The position numbers were made by a program, and so were the translations under genes. A DNA stretch of 6,103 bases from contig JAAYAV010000195.1 in assembly GCA_012719195.1 (NCBI GenBank), positions 1 through 6,103 of the forward strand, written 5' to 3'. Below are positions 1 through 5,565 of this stretch, in pieces (positions within the stretch are counted from its first letter, which is position 1; every line of letters starts with the position of its first letter). The notes beneath the pieces are model-generated. The model saw only the letters and a list, made by a program, of their open reading frames with translations, did no database searches and had not been told where the DNA came from. This DNA is from Anaerolineae bacterium. Its GTDB lineage: Bacteria > Chloroflexota > Anaerolineae > DRVO01.

Positions 1-287
1 ATGCTATTGCCCAGGGGGCGGCCGTCCCCGTCCACCGGACAGGCAGCCTCGCCCTGCACCGAGGTAGCGACTGCGCGCACGGGATCGGCATCCCCCGCCT
101 TAGCCACCGCCTCGATGATGGCGGCTTCCACCTTCTCCCACACGGACGCCGGGTCTAGCTCCGACCACCCCGGCCGAGGGTGGACCAGGGGGTACTCGCG
201 GTACGCGGACCCCAGTAACTCCAACTCCTCGCTGAAGACGATGGCCTTGCAGCCGGTCGTACCGATATCCAGCCCAAGCAGACTCAT
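1..287 (-). CDS. FGGY-family carbohydrate kinase, N-terminal part (runs off the window)
   Basis: Cytoplasmic ATP-dependent sugar kinase of the FGGY family; only the first 95 residues lie in the window. The N-terminus has the family's ATPase-fold signature LGLDIGTTGCKAIVF (residues 4-18, D7 and the G-T-T-G phosphate-binding turn). A PGWSELDP block follows at 39-46, matching the usual PGW-E-DP segment, then SVQGEAACPVDGDGRPLGNS at 76-95. Xylulokinases carry SGQMHG at about this place. Here it reads SVQGEA, so a plain xylulokinase label would be unsafe. The ATG at 287 is chosen because GGGAGAG lies 6 nt upstream and the family motif begins immediately. It is the third gene of the sugar operon, 19 nt after the TIM-barrel gene. 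Likely role (inference): phosphorylating a ketose for the aldolase encoded upstream. Family assignment is firm; substrate is unknown. Confidence 0.9.
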   Translation of the reverse strand, partial: MSLLGLDIGTTGCKAIVFSEELELLGSAYREYPLVHPRPGWSELDPASVWEKVEAAIIEAVAKAGDADPVRAVATSVQGEAACPVDGDGRPLGNS

Positions 288-306
288 CTGGCACTCTCCC
301 GTCCCG

Positions 307-1296
307 CTAGATCCGAAGGCCGCCCTCGGGTATGTAGCGACGGAGGAAGGCCGCCGATGCCTCCAGTTCCCGAAGGAGCGGAGCCTCGTGTTTGGTGCTT
401 CCCGGAATGATCTCGGCCACCAGAATCTGCTTCCGCACGGGGGGCAGCGCGGCGGCCAGTGGGCTCTCGCTCGCCCGCGCGAACCCGTCGCTGATCGCCT
501 GGAGCACCTCGTCCATGCGGATGTGCCCGCGTTGGTTGTACTCCTCCGTGAAAGGCCAGTGGTGGCTTCCATCGGGGGTGGTCTGCTGTAGGTGCACCAC
601 CTCGCAGAACGGGGCCAACTCGCGCAACCAGGCGCGGTAGTCCAGGTCCTCGCCGGTCAACCCATAGTGCATGCCCGCCTGGTGACCCACGTCCACGGTG
701 AGGTAGATCGGAACACCCCTACGGCCACGGTTGGCGGCCTCCAAGAAGCGCTTGGCGCCGGCGATGGTCCACGGGCGCTCGGATGGTATGTACATCTGCT
801 CGTTGTAGATGGCGGTGATGCCGAGAGGCTTCGCTTCCTCCGCCAGGGAGCGGAACTGCTCGATGGTGCGGCGTTCCACGGCGTCGGAGCCGGCGTCGTC
901 CTCCAGTTCCTCCACCGAGATAGCGTCCCAGTGACCGCCGATCCGCTCTGCGCCCATGGCCCGGGCTAGTGCCATAGTCTCGCGGATCCACTGCGCCATG
1001 CGTTCCCGCACGGCCGGATGCCGGTGGGACAGGCCATGGAAACGGTGCGTGGCGACACCGGTGTAGATGTCCCAGATGCAGACACCGTGGCGCTTCGCTG
1101 CCTCGGCCACAGCGGCCGCGGTCTCCTGCTGATAGACGCTGTCGCCAGAGAAGAACGGATCGAGTACATCGGAGCAGAACTCGTGATAGGGGTAGCCCAG
1201 CTCCGCGGTCACGCGCATCCAGTTCTCCGGTTCCTCCCACCTGCGGGTCAGGAAGGCACCGTTGATCCCGATGTCGAGTATGACTCCATGTGCCAT
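307..1296 (-). CDS. Sugar phosphate isomerase/epimerase (TIM barrel, xylose isomerase-like)
   Basis: A 329-residue protein of the AP-endonuclease-2/xylose-isomerase-like TIM-barrel family, which includes ketose 3-epimerases and sugar-phosphate isomerases using a divalent metal. No signal peptide or membrane segment is seen, so it is cytoplasmic. Candidate metal and acid/base residues occur in the family's order: E166 in IYNEQMY, D202 and H205 in LTVDVGH, H235 in VVHLQQT and E295 in LVAEIIPG. This is the Glu-Asp-His-Glu set known from D-tagatose 3-epimerase-type enzymes. GGHWDAIS (120-127) marks an earlier barrel strand. Length is somewhat above the common 270-300. The ATG at 1296 has GAGGAG 6 nt upstream. 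It lies 18 nt after the aldolase gene and 19 nt before the kinase gene. Within the family it could act on a free ketose or a phosphorylated tetrulose/pentulose; sequence alone does not decide. Confidence 0.88.
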   Translation of the reverse strand: MAHGVILDIGINGAFLTRRWEEPENWMRVTAELGYPYHEFCSDVLDPFFSGDSVYQQETAAAVAEAAKRHGVCIWDIYTGVATHRFHGLSHRHPAVRERMAQWIRETMALARAMGAERIGGHWDAISVEELEDDAGSDAVERRTIEQFRSLAEEAKPLGITAIYNEQMYIPSERPWTIAGAKRFLEAANRGRRGVPIYLTVDVGHQAGMHYGLTGEDLDYRAWLRELAPFCEVVHLQQTTPDGSHHWPFTEEYNQRGHIRMDEVLQAISDGFARASESPLAAALPPVRKQILVAEIIPGSTKHEAPLLRELEASAAFLRRYIPEGGLRI

Positions 1297-1314
1297 GCAG
1301 TACTCCTCAGTCGC

Positions 1315-2097
1315 TCATTGCTGCGAGTGGGTGGCCGCAGCACGGTCGATCAACTCGCGGCGATAACGTTCATCCGGTCGGCCGCCGATGCGGGCGATCT
1401 GCTCGTCGGAGAAGAAGTTCGGCCCGCCAAGCGCGTACGTGCCCCACAGGACGTCGAAGGCCTTGCAGGTCATGGCCGTGGTGGCGAGGACTTCCTGGGG
1501 GGACTCGCCGAGGACGATCAGGCCGTGATTCTGGATGAGGATCACGCGCGGGGAAGCACCCTGCCGCTCGGCGTACCGGCGTAGGGCCGCCCGGAACTCG
1601 TGCGCCAAGGTCAGGCCCGGGTCGCAGTAGGGCATGTAGAGCGAGGCGGGCCCACAGCTGACGATCTCATCGGGGAAAAGGCGGCCGGATACGGCCTCCT
1701 CGGCCCTACGGCTGCAGAGCACGCGGTTCACGGTGACGGGATGGGTGTGACCCACGTAGCGGGCGCCCGCGTCGTGGAGCGCTATGGCGTGCAGATAGGT
1801 TTCCACACTCGGTCGAGGGTCCTCCGGGTCCACCTTGGCGTCCTGCAGCCCCTGAGCGGCCGCGTCATCGGTCGGGGGCATGTCGAGAGCCCGGAACAGC
1901 GGATCGAAGGCCACGCGGACAAACCCCTCCGGACCGATGCGGTTCAGAGAGGCGCCACTCGCCTTCACCCAGAAGCTGGATTCGTCCTCCAGTGCGGCGG
2001 TGTTACCCTCGCCGAGAATGACGTATCCCCTTCGCGGTCGACCCAGCTTCCTCGAGAGGCGCACCAGGGCGCGTAGCGTAGCGGTTATCTCCGACAT
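1315..2097 (-). CDS. Class II aldolase/adducin-family protein (probable sugar-phosphate aldolase)
   Basis: A 260-residue cytoplasmic zinc-dependent protein of the class II aldolase/adducin fold (fuculose-1-phosphate aldolase, ribulose-5-phosphate 4-epimerase and relatives). The N-terminal phosphate-binding region is EGNTAAL (30-36, N32) with KASGAS (45-50). The predicted zinc ligands are H117 and H119 in VGHTHP and H191 in QNHGLIV. E99 in PSVETYLHA sits where FucA-type aldolases have their catalytic Glu; AraD-type 4-epimerases have Asp there, which favours retro-aldol cleavage (inference). It is longer than FucA/AraD (about 215-230) because of extra sequence at roughly 55-95, between the phosphate site and the SVET motif. 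The ATG at 2097 follows a GGAGA motif by 5 nt and is only about 26 nt below a predicted start point. First gene of the operon. The likely product is DHAP or glycolaldehyde phosphate plus an aldehyde; the substrate is unknown. Confidence 0.88.
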   Translation of the reverse strand: MSEITATLRALVRLSRKLGRPRRGYVILGEGNTAALEDESSFWVKASGASLNRIGPEGFVRVAFDPLFRALDMPPTDDAAAQGLQDAKVDPEDPRPSVETYLHAIALHDAGARYVGHTHPVTVNRVLCSRRAEEAVSGRLFPDEIVSCGPASLYMPYCDPGLTLAHEFRAALRRYAERQGASPRVILIQNHGLIVLGESPQEVLATTAMTCKAFDVLWGTYALGGPNFFSDEQIARIGGRPDERYRRELIDRAAATHSQQ

Positions 2098-2129
2098 GGG
2101 CTTCTCCGTGTGAGCTAAGATGCGGCGCC

Positions 2130-2159
2130 ATTATAGGTAGCGCCCGCGCATGGTGGCAA
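2130..2159 (-). promoter_or_regulatory. Sigma70-type promoter of the sugar operon
   Basis: On the minus strand, TTGCCA (2159-2154, 5 of 6 to TTGACA) and a perfect TATAAT (2135-2130) are separated by 18 bp. The predicted start near 2123 gives a leader of about 26 nt to the aldolase ATG, with GGAGA in it. This should drive aldolase, epimerase and kinase as one transcript, since no terminator or second promoter is apparent in the short gaps. Confidence 0.72.
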
Positions 2160-2218
2160 CGCGTCGGACCGGCGCGACAAGGCCGCACCTGTCCGCGCGG
2201 AGCCCAGGGTGTGCGGCG

Positions 2219-2230
2219 CAAACCGGTTTG
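2219..2230. promoter_or_regulatory. Candidate operator: perfect 12-bp palindrome over the hppA -35
   Basis: CAAACCGGTTTG is a perfect inverted repeat whose right end overlaps the TTGACA of the plus-strand promoter. A central CCGG flanked by A/T-rich arms resembles binding sites of LacI/GalR-family sugar regulators. Repressor binding here would block the hppA promoter directly; effects on the sugar promoter about 60 bp away would need looping or a second site. No regulator gene is in the window. A 12-bp palindrome is expected about once or twice per 6 kb by chance, so only its placement makes it notable. Confidence 0.4.
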
Positions 2231-2255
2231 ACAGTCATTCGGGCTGTGCTATAAT
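2228..2255 (+). promoter_or_regulatory. Strong extended -10 promoter of hppA
   Basis: Perfect TTGACA (2228-2233) and perfect TATAAT (2250-2255) with a 16-bp spacer, plus the extended -10 TGC at 2247-2249. The spacer is one short of the optimal 17. The predicted start is G2262, giving a leader of about 205 nt before the pyrophosphatase ATG. The match to consensus is unusually complete, so high basal initiation is likely, with control probably after initiation. Confidence 0.85.
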
Positions 2256-2261
2256 GCGCCC

Positions 2262-2320
2262 GGTTGCCGGCTCTGGCACGAGGAGGGTGTTGTGTCGCCT
2301 TCGGGGGGACGGCCGGAACC
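2262..2320 (+). ncRNA. Structured 5' leader domain, candidate riboswitch or attenuator sensor
   Basis: Beginning at the predicted transcription start, GGTT (2262-2265) pairs with AACC (2317-2320) and CCGGC (2267-2271) pairs with GCCGG (2312-2316). This makes a 9-bp stem with a single bulged G at 2266. It closes a 40-nt domain containing a purine-rich GAGGAGGGTG segment (2280-2289) and a possible small hairpin around TTCG (2300-2303). A terminator-like hairpin follows within 8 nt, the layout of transcriptional riboswitches. I compared it by eye with fluoride, guanidine, TPP, glycine, SAH and cyclic-dinucleotide classes and found no match; the GAUG elements of the fluoride class are absent. It could also be a stand-alone RNA of about 96 nt. 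Confidence 0.4.
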
Positions 2321-2327
2321 ATGAGGG

Positions 2328-2357
2328 GGTGAGGCGCTTTCCTCCCTCACCTTTTTT
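2328..2357 (+). terminator. Intrinsic terminator/attenuator inside the hppA leader
   Basis: GGTGAGG (2328-2334) and CCTCACC (2345-2351) form a perfect 7-bp stem with a 10-nt loop, followed at once by six T (2352-2357). It lies between the only recognisable hppA promoter and the gene, with no coding sequence before it, so it probably acts as an attenuator. A competing pairing exists: GAGGG at 2283-2287 in the sensor domain can pair with CCCTC at 2344-2348 of the terminator's 3' side, a possible but short antiterminator. Confidence 0.6.
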
Positions 2358-2370
2358 GTGTGCAGTGGGG

Positions 2371-2406
2371 ACGCTAACGAGCGTATACCGGGTCCATCGG
2401 CGGACC
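2371..2406 (+). promoter_or_regulatory. Two small hairpins in the distal hppA leader
   Basis: ACGCT (2371-2375) and AGCGT (2380-2384) form a 5-bp stem with an AACG loop. GGTCC (2391-2395) and GGACC (2402-2406) form a second 5-bp stem. A second GGACC copy at 2462-2466 directly abuts the hppA ATG and could compete for the same GGTCC, which would place the start region in a helix. Individually these are weak structures. Confidence 0.3.
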
Positions 2407-2466
2407 GAGTGTCTGACTCTCGTTGGGGCCAATAGACTGATTCGGAGCTGAGGAGGGCATGGGACC

Positions 2467-4713
2467 ATGCACGGAGTAGTAGGAGCAACAGCCTTCGAGA
2501 TGAATGGGCTCTATGGCGTAATAGCCGTAGCTCTAGCAGCACTGGTGTATGCCGCCTTCCTGGCCCGCCAAGTCTTCGCCTGGGACAAGGGCACGGCTCG
2601 GATGCAGGAGATCTCCGACGCCATCAGCGAGGGGGCGAACGCCTACCTCCGTCGTCAGTTCAAGGCCATCCTTTCGCTCATCGTCTTCCTCACCGTCGCC
2701 CTGTACCTCACGGCGGCGCTGGCCAACCGCGAGTTGGCGGTCTCCCTCGGCCGTGCGGCAGCCTTCCTAATGGGATCGCTGTTCTCCGCCACCGTGGGCT
2801 ACCTGGGCATGAACATGGCCGTGCAGGGCAACGTCCGCGTAGCTTCGGCGGCGCGTACTAGCTTCCACGATGCTCTCCGCATCGCCTACCGCGCCGGCAC
2901 CGTGACGGGCATGCTCACCGACGGCCTCGGCCTCTTGGGCGGCACCCTGATCTTCATCCTCTACGGTTCCAACGCCCCGGAAGTGTTGCTGGGCTTCGGC
3001 TTCGGCGGCACGCTCTTGGCGCTCTTCATGCGCGTGGGCGGCGGCATCTACACCAAGGCGGCCGATGTCGGTGCGGACTTGGTGGGCAAGGTCGAGCAGG
3101 GCCTCCCTGAGGACGACCCGCGCAACGCCGCCGTGATCGCCGACCTGGTGGGCGACAACGTGGGTGACTGCGCCGGAATGGCCGCGGACATCTTCGAGTC
3201 CTACGAAGTGACCATGGTCTCCGCCATGATCTTGGGTCTCGCGCTCACGCCCGCTGGGGCGCCGATTGAGCTCAGGTGGATCGTCTTCCCTCTGCTAGTC
3301 CGCGGTATCGGCGTCGTCAGCTCCATCATCGGTACCTATGCCGTTTCCTGGTGGAAGGTCGGTGAGGACGCCTTCAAGGCGATGGACCTCAGCTACGACC
3401 TGTCCTCCGCCTTCTCCACCGTCAGCTTCGGCATCTTGGCCTACTTCTACGTGGGCGACATGCGCGTGTTCTGGAGCACGGCGGCCGGCATCCTGCTCGC
3501 CATCGGCTTCAACAAGTACACCAGCTACTTCACCCACCCCGACCGCGACCCGGTTCGGCGGATCGCACAGTCGGCTGAGACCGGCGCTGCCACGCTTCTC
3601 CTGCGCGGCCTTGCCGTGGGCCTGGAGAGCTCCGTCTGGGCTCTGCTGATCATCGCCCTCACCATTCTCGCTTCGATCGTTATCTACGGCAGCGACCCTA
3701 ACCCGACGTTCATCCTGTACGGCGTGGCCATGGCCGGCATCGGCATGCTCACCCACACCGGCAACAACGTCTCCATGGACGTGTTCGGCCCGATCTCCGA
3801 CAACGCTCAGGGCATCACTGAGATGGCCGACCTCGATCCGCGGGCGCGCCAGATCATGACCGATCTGGACGCGGTTGGAAACACCACCAAGGCCATCACC
3901 AAGGGTATCGCCATCGCCTCCGCTGTGCTGGCCGCCGTCTCCCTGTTCGGTAGCTTCATCACCGACACACTAGTCATTCAGCAGGAAATGGTCGCCGCCG
4001 GCCAGTTGGCCCTCGACCAGGTAGTCAAGGTAATCGACCTGGCTGATCCGCGCGTGTTCGTTGGCGTGCTGCTCGGTGGGGCGATTCCCTTCCTGTTCAG
4101 CTCCCTGTCGATCCTGGCCGTCGGCCGCGCTGCCGGCCTGGTCGTGAACGAAGTCCGGCGTCAGTTCCACGTCCCTGGCGTCATGGAAGGCACCACCAAG
4201 CCTGACTACGCCAAGGTCGTGGATATCGTGACAACAGCCGCGCAGCGTGAACTGCTCAGCCTTGCTATCATCGCCATCTTCGTCCCGGTGGGAATCGGGT
4301 TCCTGATGGGTGAGTGGGCTCTGGGCGGCTTCAACGCCGGCATCATCGTCACCGGGCAGCTCATGGCCGTGTTCCTCTCGAACACCGGCGGCGCCTGGGA
4401 TAACGCCAAGAAGATCATCGAAGACGGCCTCTTCGGTGGCAAGGGTACGCCCGAGCACGAAGCGTCCGTCGTCGGGGACACGGTTGGTGATCCTCTGAAG
4501 GACACTGCCGGCCCGGCCCTCAACCCGATGATCAAGGTCGTCAACATGGTGTCCCTCTTGGTCCTGCCGGTCATCGTGCGCTACGGTGGCGGCGGATCGA
4601 TCGTAGCAGTGGTGGCGGGAGTAGCCTGCTTCGCGGCCACCGGGTGGGCCATCTGGCGCAGCAAGCAGGAAGAGCCTTTGCCTCCGCTGGAGCCGAAGAC
4701 TAGGGCTGCCTAG
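2467..4713 (+). CDS. hppA: K+-independent, H+-translocating membrane pyrophosphatase
   Basis: Integral membrane enzyme coupling PPi hydrolysis to 2 Pi with proton pumping. At 748 residues with about 15-16 hydrophobic segments it has the usual length and looks complete. Substrate-binding motifs are all present: DVGADLVGKVE (200-210), GDNVGDCAGMAADIFESY (229-246), GPISDNAQGI (441-450), NTGGAWDNAKK (639-649) and GDTVGDPLKDTAGPALN (670-686). Subtype: K475 in GNTTKAITKG with T478, plus the GDCAGMAAD form of the second motif, are hallmarks of the K+-independent class, which pumps H+; Na+-pumping members need K+ and have Ala at the K475 position. The ATG at 2467 follows AGGAGG by 10 nt. The alternative ATG at 2500 (M12) starts nearer the first membrane helix but lacks a well-placed ribosome site. 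It has its own promoter, a long attenuator-like leader and a downstream terminator, so it is probably transcribed alone. Confidence 0.97.
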   Translation: MHGVVGATAFEMNGLYGVIAVALAALVYAAFLARQVFAWDKGTARMQEISDAISEGANAYLRRQFKAILSLIVFLTVALYLTAALANRELAVSLGRAAAFLMGSLFSATVGYLGMNMAVQGNVRVASAARTSFHDALRIAYRAGTVTGMLTDGLGLLGGTLIFILYGSNAPEVLLGFGFGGTLLALFMRVGGGIYTKAADVGADLVGKVEQGLPEDDPRNAAVIADLVGDNVGDCAGMAADIFESYEVTMVSAMILGLALTPAGAPIELRWIVFPLLVRGIGVVSSIIGTYAVSWWKVGEDAFKAMDLSYDLSSAFSTVSFGILAYFYVGDMRVFWSTAAGILLAIGFNKYTSYFTHPDRDPVRRIAQSAETGAATLLLRGLAVGLESSVWALLIIALTILASIVIYGSDPNPTFILYGVAMAGIGMLTHTGNNVSMDVFGPISDNAQGITEMADLDPRARQIMTDLDAVGNTTKAITKGIAIASAVLAAVSLFGSFITDTLVIQQEMVAAGQLALDQVVKVIDLADPRVFVGVLLGGAIPFLFSSLSILAVGRAAGLVVNEVRRQFHVPGVMEGTTKPDYAKVVDIVTTAAQRELLSLAIIAIFVPVGIGFLMGEWALGGFNAGIIVTGQLMAVFLSNTGGAWDNAKKIIEDGLFGGKGTPEHEASVVGDTVGDPLKDTAGPALNPMIKVVNMVSLLVLPVIVRYGGGGSIVAVVAGVACFAATGWAIWRSKQEEPLPPLEPKTRAA

Positions 4714-4754
4714 CACCGCGTGCTCCTCGGAGCGCACCAGTAATCACTCACAGT

Positions 4755-4779
4755 GGGGCGGGAGCAATCCCGCCCCTTT
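4755..4779 (+). terminator. Intrinsic terminator after hppA
   Basis: GGGGCGGGA (4755-4763) and TCCCGCCCC (4768-4776) make a perfect 9-bp GC-rich stem with a GCAA (GNRA) tetraloop, followed by TTTCCATTT. The U-tract is interrupted but the stem is very stable. A weaker 6-bp hairpin with a CTCG loop (4720-4735) precedes it just after the hppA stop. It separates hppA from the phoU promoter. Confidence 0.85.
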
Positions 4780-4817
4780 CCATTTGGCTGCCTGGGTACG
4801 GACACGCCGGCAGGCTC

Positions 4818-4847
4818 TTGGTACTGGGCGGGGGGCAATGCTATAAT
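4818..4847 (+). promoter_or_regulatory. Extended -10 promoter of phoU
   Basis: TATAAT (4842-4847) is preceded by the extended -10 TGC (4839-4841). The best -35 is TTGGTA (4818-4823), 4 of 6 with an 18-bp spacer, so the extended -10 probably compensates for a weak -35. The predicted start near 4853 gives a leader of about 55 nt. The TGCTATAAT core is identical to that of the hppA promoter. No clear PHO-box direct repeat was seen. Confidence 0.75.
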
Positions 4848-4908
4848 CACTGACCGCACACACGGGCCCGCAGCCGCGTACGCTGCGCTCGCCAGGAGGT
4901 TGACTGCC

Positions 4909-5565
4909 ATGCCTCGCGACACCTTCGACCACCAGCTCAACTCTCTCCAGGAGGCCATCGTGCGTATGGGTGGCTCAGTGGACGTAGCGCTGGATCGCTC
5001 AATCCACGCCTTGGTGGAGCGAGATCCCGAGGAGGCCCACCGGGTCATTGCCGACGACCTGCTTACCAACCAGGCTCAGCATGACATCGAGGAGCGATGC
5101 ATCGTCCTGCTGGCCACTCAACAGCCGATGGCGCGGGACCTGCGTGTCATAGTGGCCATCCTGAACATAGTGGTGGAGCTGGAGCGAATCGGCGACTACG
5201 CCGAGGGCATCGGCAAGATCGCCCTGCGCCTGATCCCCGAGCCCGTCCTCAAGCCCCTGATCGACATACCGCGCATGGCAGTGGTCGCTCGCGGCATGGT
5301 TACCGACTCCATCCGGGCGTTCATGGAGCGCGACGCCACACTGGCGCGGTCGGTCGCCGAGGGCGATGACGAGGTGGACGCTCTCACCGACCAGGTCTAT
5401 CGCGAGCTGCTCACCTACATGCTCGACGATCCAAAAACGATCGAGAGAGCCACGCACTTGATGTGGGTCTCGCACAATCTTGAGCGTTCGGCCGACCGGG
5501 CCACCAACATCGCGGAGCGAGTGGTGCAGCTCGTTACCGGCGAAATAGAGGAGCTGAATCCTTGA
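4909..5565 (+). CDS. phoU: PhoU-family phosphate homeostasis regulator
   Basis: A 218-residue all-helical cytoplasmic protein with the two-repeat PhoU architecture. In characterised bacteria PhoU restrains the PstSCAB transporter and PhoR/PhoB-type signalling when phosphate is ample. Each repeat carries the family's E-xxx-D metal-binding motif: E92 to D96 in LERIGDYAEGI and E192 to D196 in LERSADRATNIAE. The length is typical. The ATG at 4909 is chosen because AGGAGGT (4894-4900) lies 8 nt upstream and PhoU homology starts there. The frame extends back to a GTG at 4753, but that start would put the terminator and promoter inside the gene. No pst transporter or two-component genes are nearby. 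Its neighbours are hppA, behind a terminator, and a translationally overlapping coiled-coil gene. Its partner here is therefore unproven, and a role tuning other Pi transport or PPi/Pi balance is possible. Confidence 0.93.
   Translation: MPRDTFDHQLNSLQEAIVRMGGSVDVALDRSIHALVERDPEEAHRVIADDLLTNQAQHDIEERCIVLLATQQPMARDLRVIVAILNIVVELERIGDYAEGIGKIALRLIPEPVLKPLIDIPRMAVVARGMVTDSIRAFMERDATLARSVAEGDDEVDALTDQVYRELLTYMLDDPKTIERATHLMWVSHNLERSADRATNIAERVVQLVTGEIEELNP

Larger units (their letters stand above)
2098..2466. other. Divergent intergenic regulatory region
   Basis: This is 369 nt with no convincing gene. It holds two promoters pointing outwards, with predicted start points near 2123 (minus) and 2262 (plus). 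A stretch of about 68 bp (2160-2227) between the two promoters contains GC-rich palindromes, including TCCGCGCGGA at 2192-2201. A long structured leader for the pyrophosphatase gene follows. Reading frames crossing this region run through the promoters and hairpins and look like chance. Confidence 0.8.

Noticed and set aside
100..294. Minus-strand 64-aa frame at the kinase locus
   Set aside because: It is a shifted reading of the FGGY kinase region. The frame from 287 gives the recognisable kinase signature; this one gives Arg/Gly-rich chance sequence.
2192..2201. TCCGCGCGGA palindrome as an operator
   Set aside because: Pure GC-rich self-complementarity is common at this base composition, and it lies in no clear position relative to either promoter.
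2262..2320. Fluoride (crcB) riboswitch upstream of a pyrophosphatase
   Set aside because: Biologically attractive because fluoride inhibits pyrophosphatases, but the conserved GAUG elements and pseudoknot segments of that class are not present.
2384..2389. TATACC as a second -10 for hppA
   Set aside because: No acceptable -35 lies 16-18 bp upstream, and the match is much poorer than the promoter at 2228-2255.
2209..2451. Small plus-strand open frame in the intergenic region
   Set aside because: It spans the hppA -35, -10 and attenuator hairpin and has no ribosome site or recognisable protein features.
2249..2542. Minus-strand 97-aa frame overlapping the hppA start
   Set aside because: Arg/Leu/Ser-rich composition typical of an antisense shadow in GC-rich DNA; it overlaps the leader hairpins and the hppA N-terminus.
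4753..4908. N-terminal extension of phoU from a GTG at 4753
   Set aside because: The extension would translate through the hppA terminator and the phoU promoter, has no PhoU-like sequence, and a strong ribosome site lies before ATG 4909.
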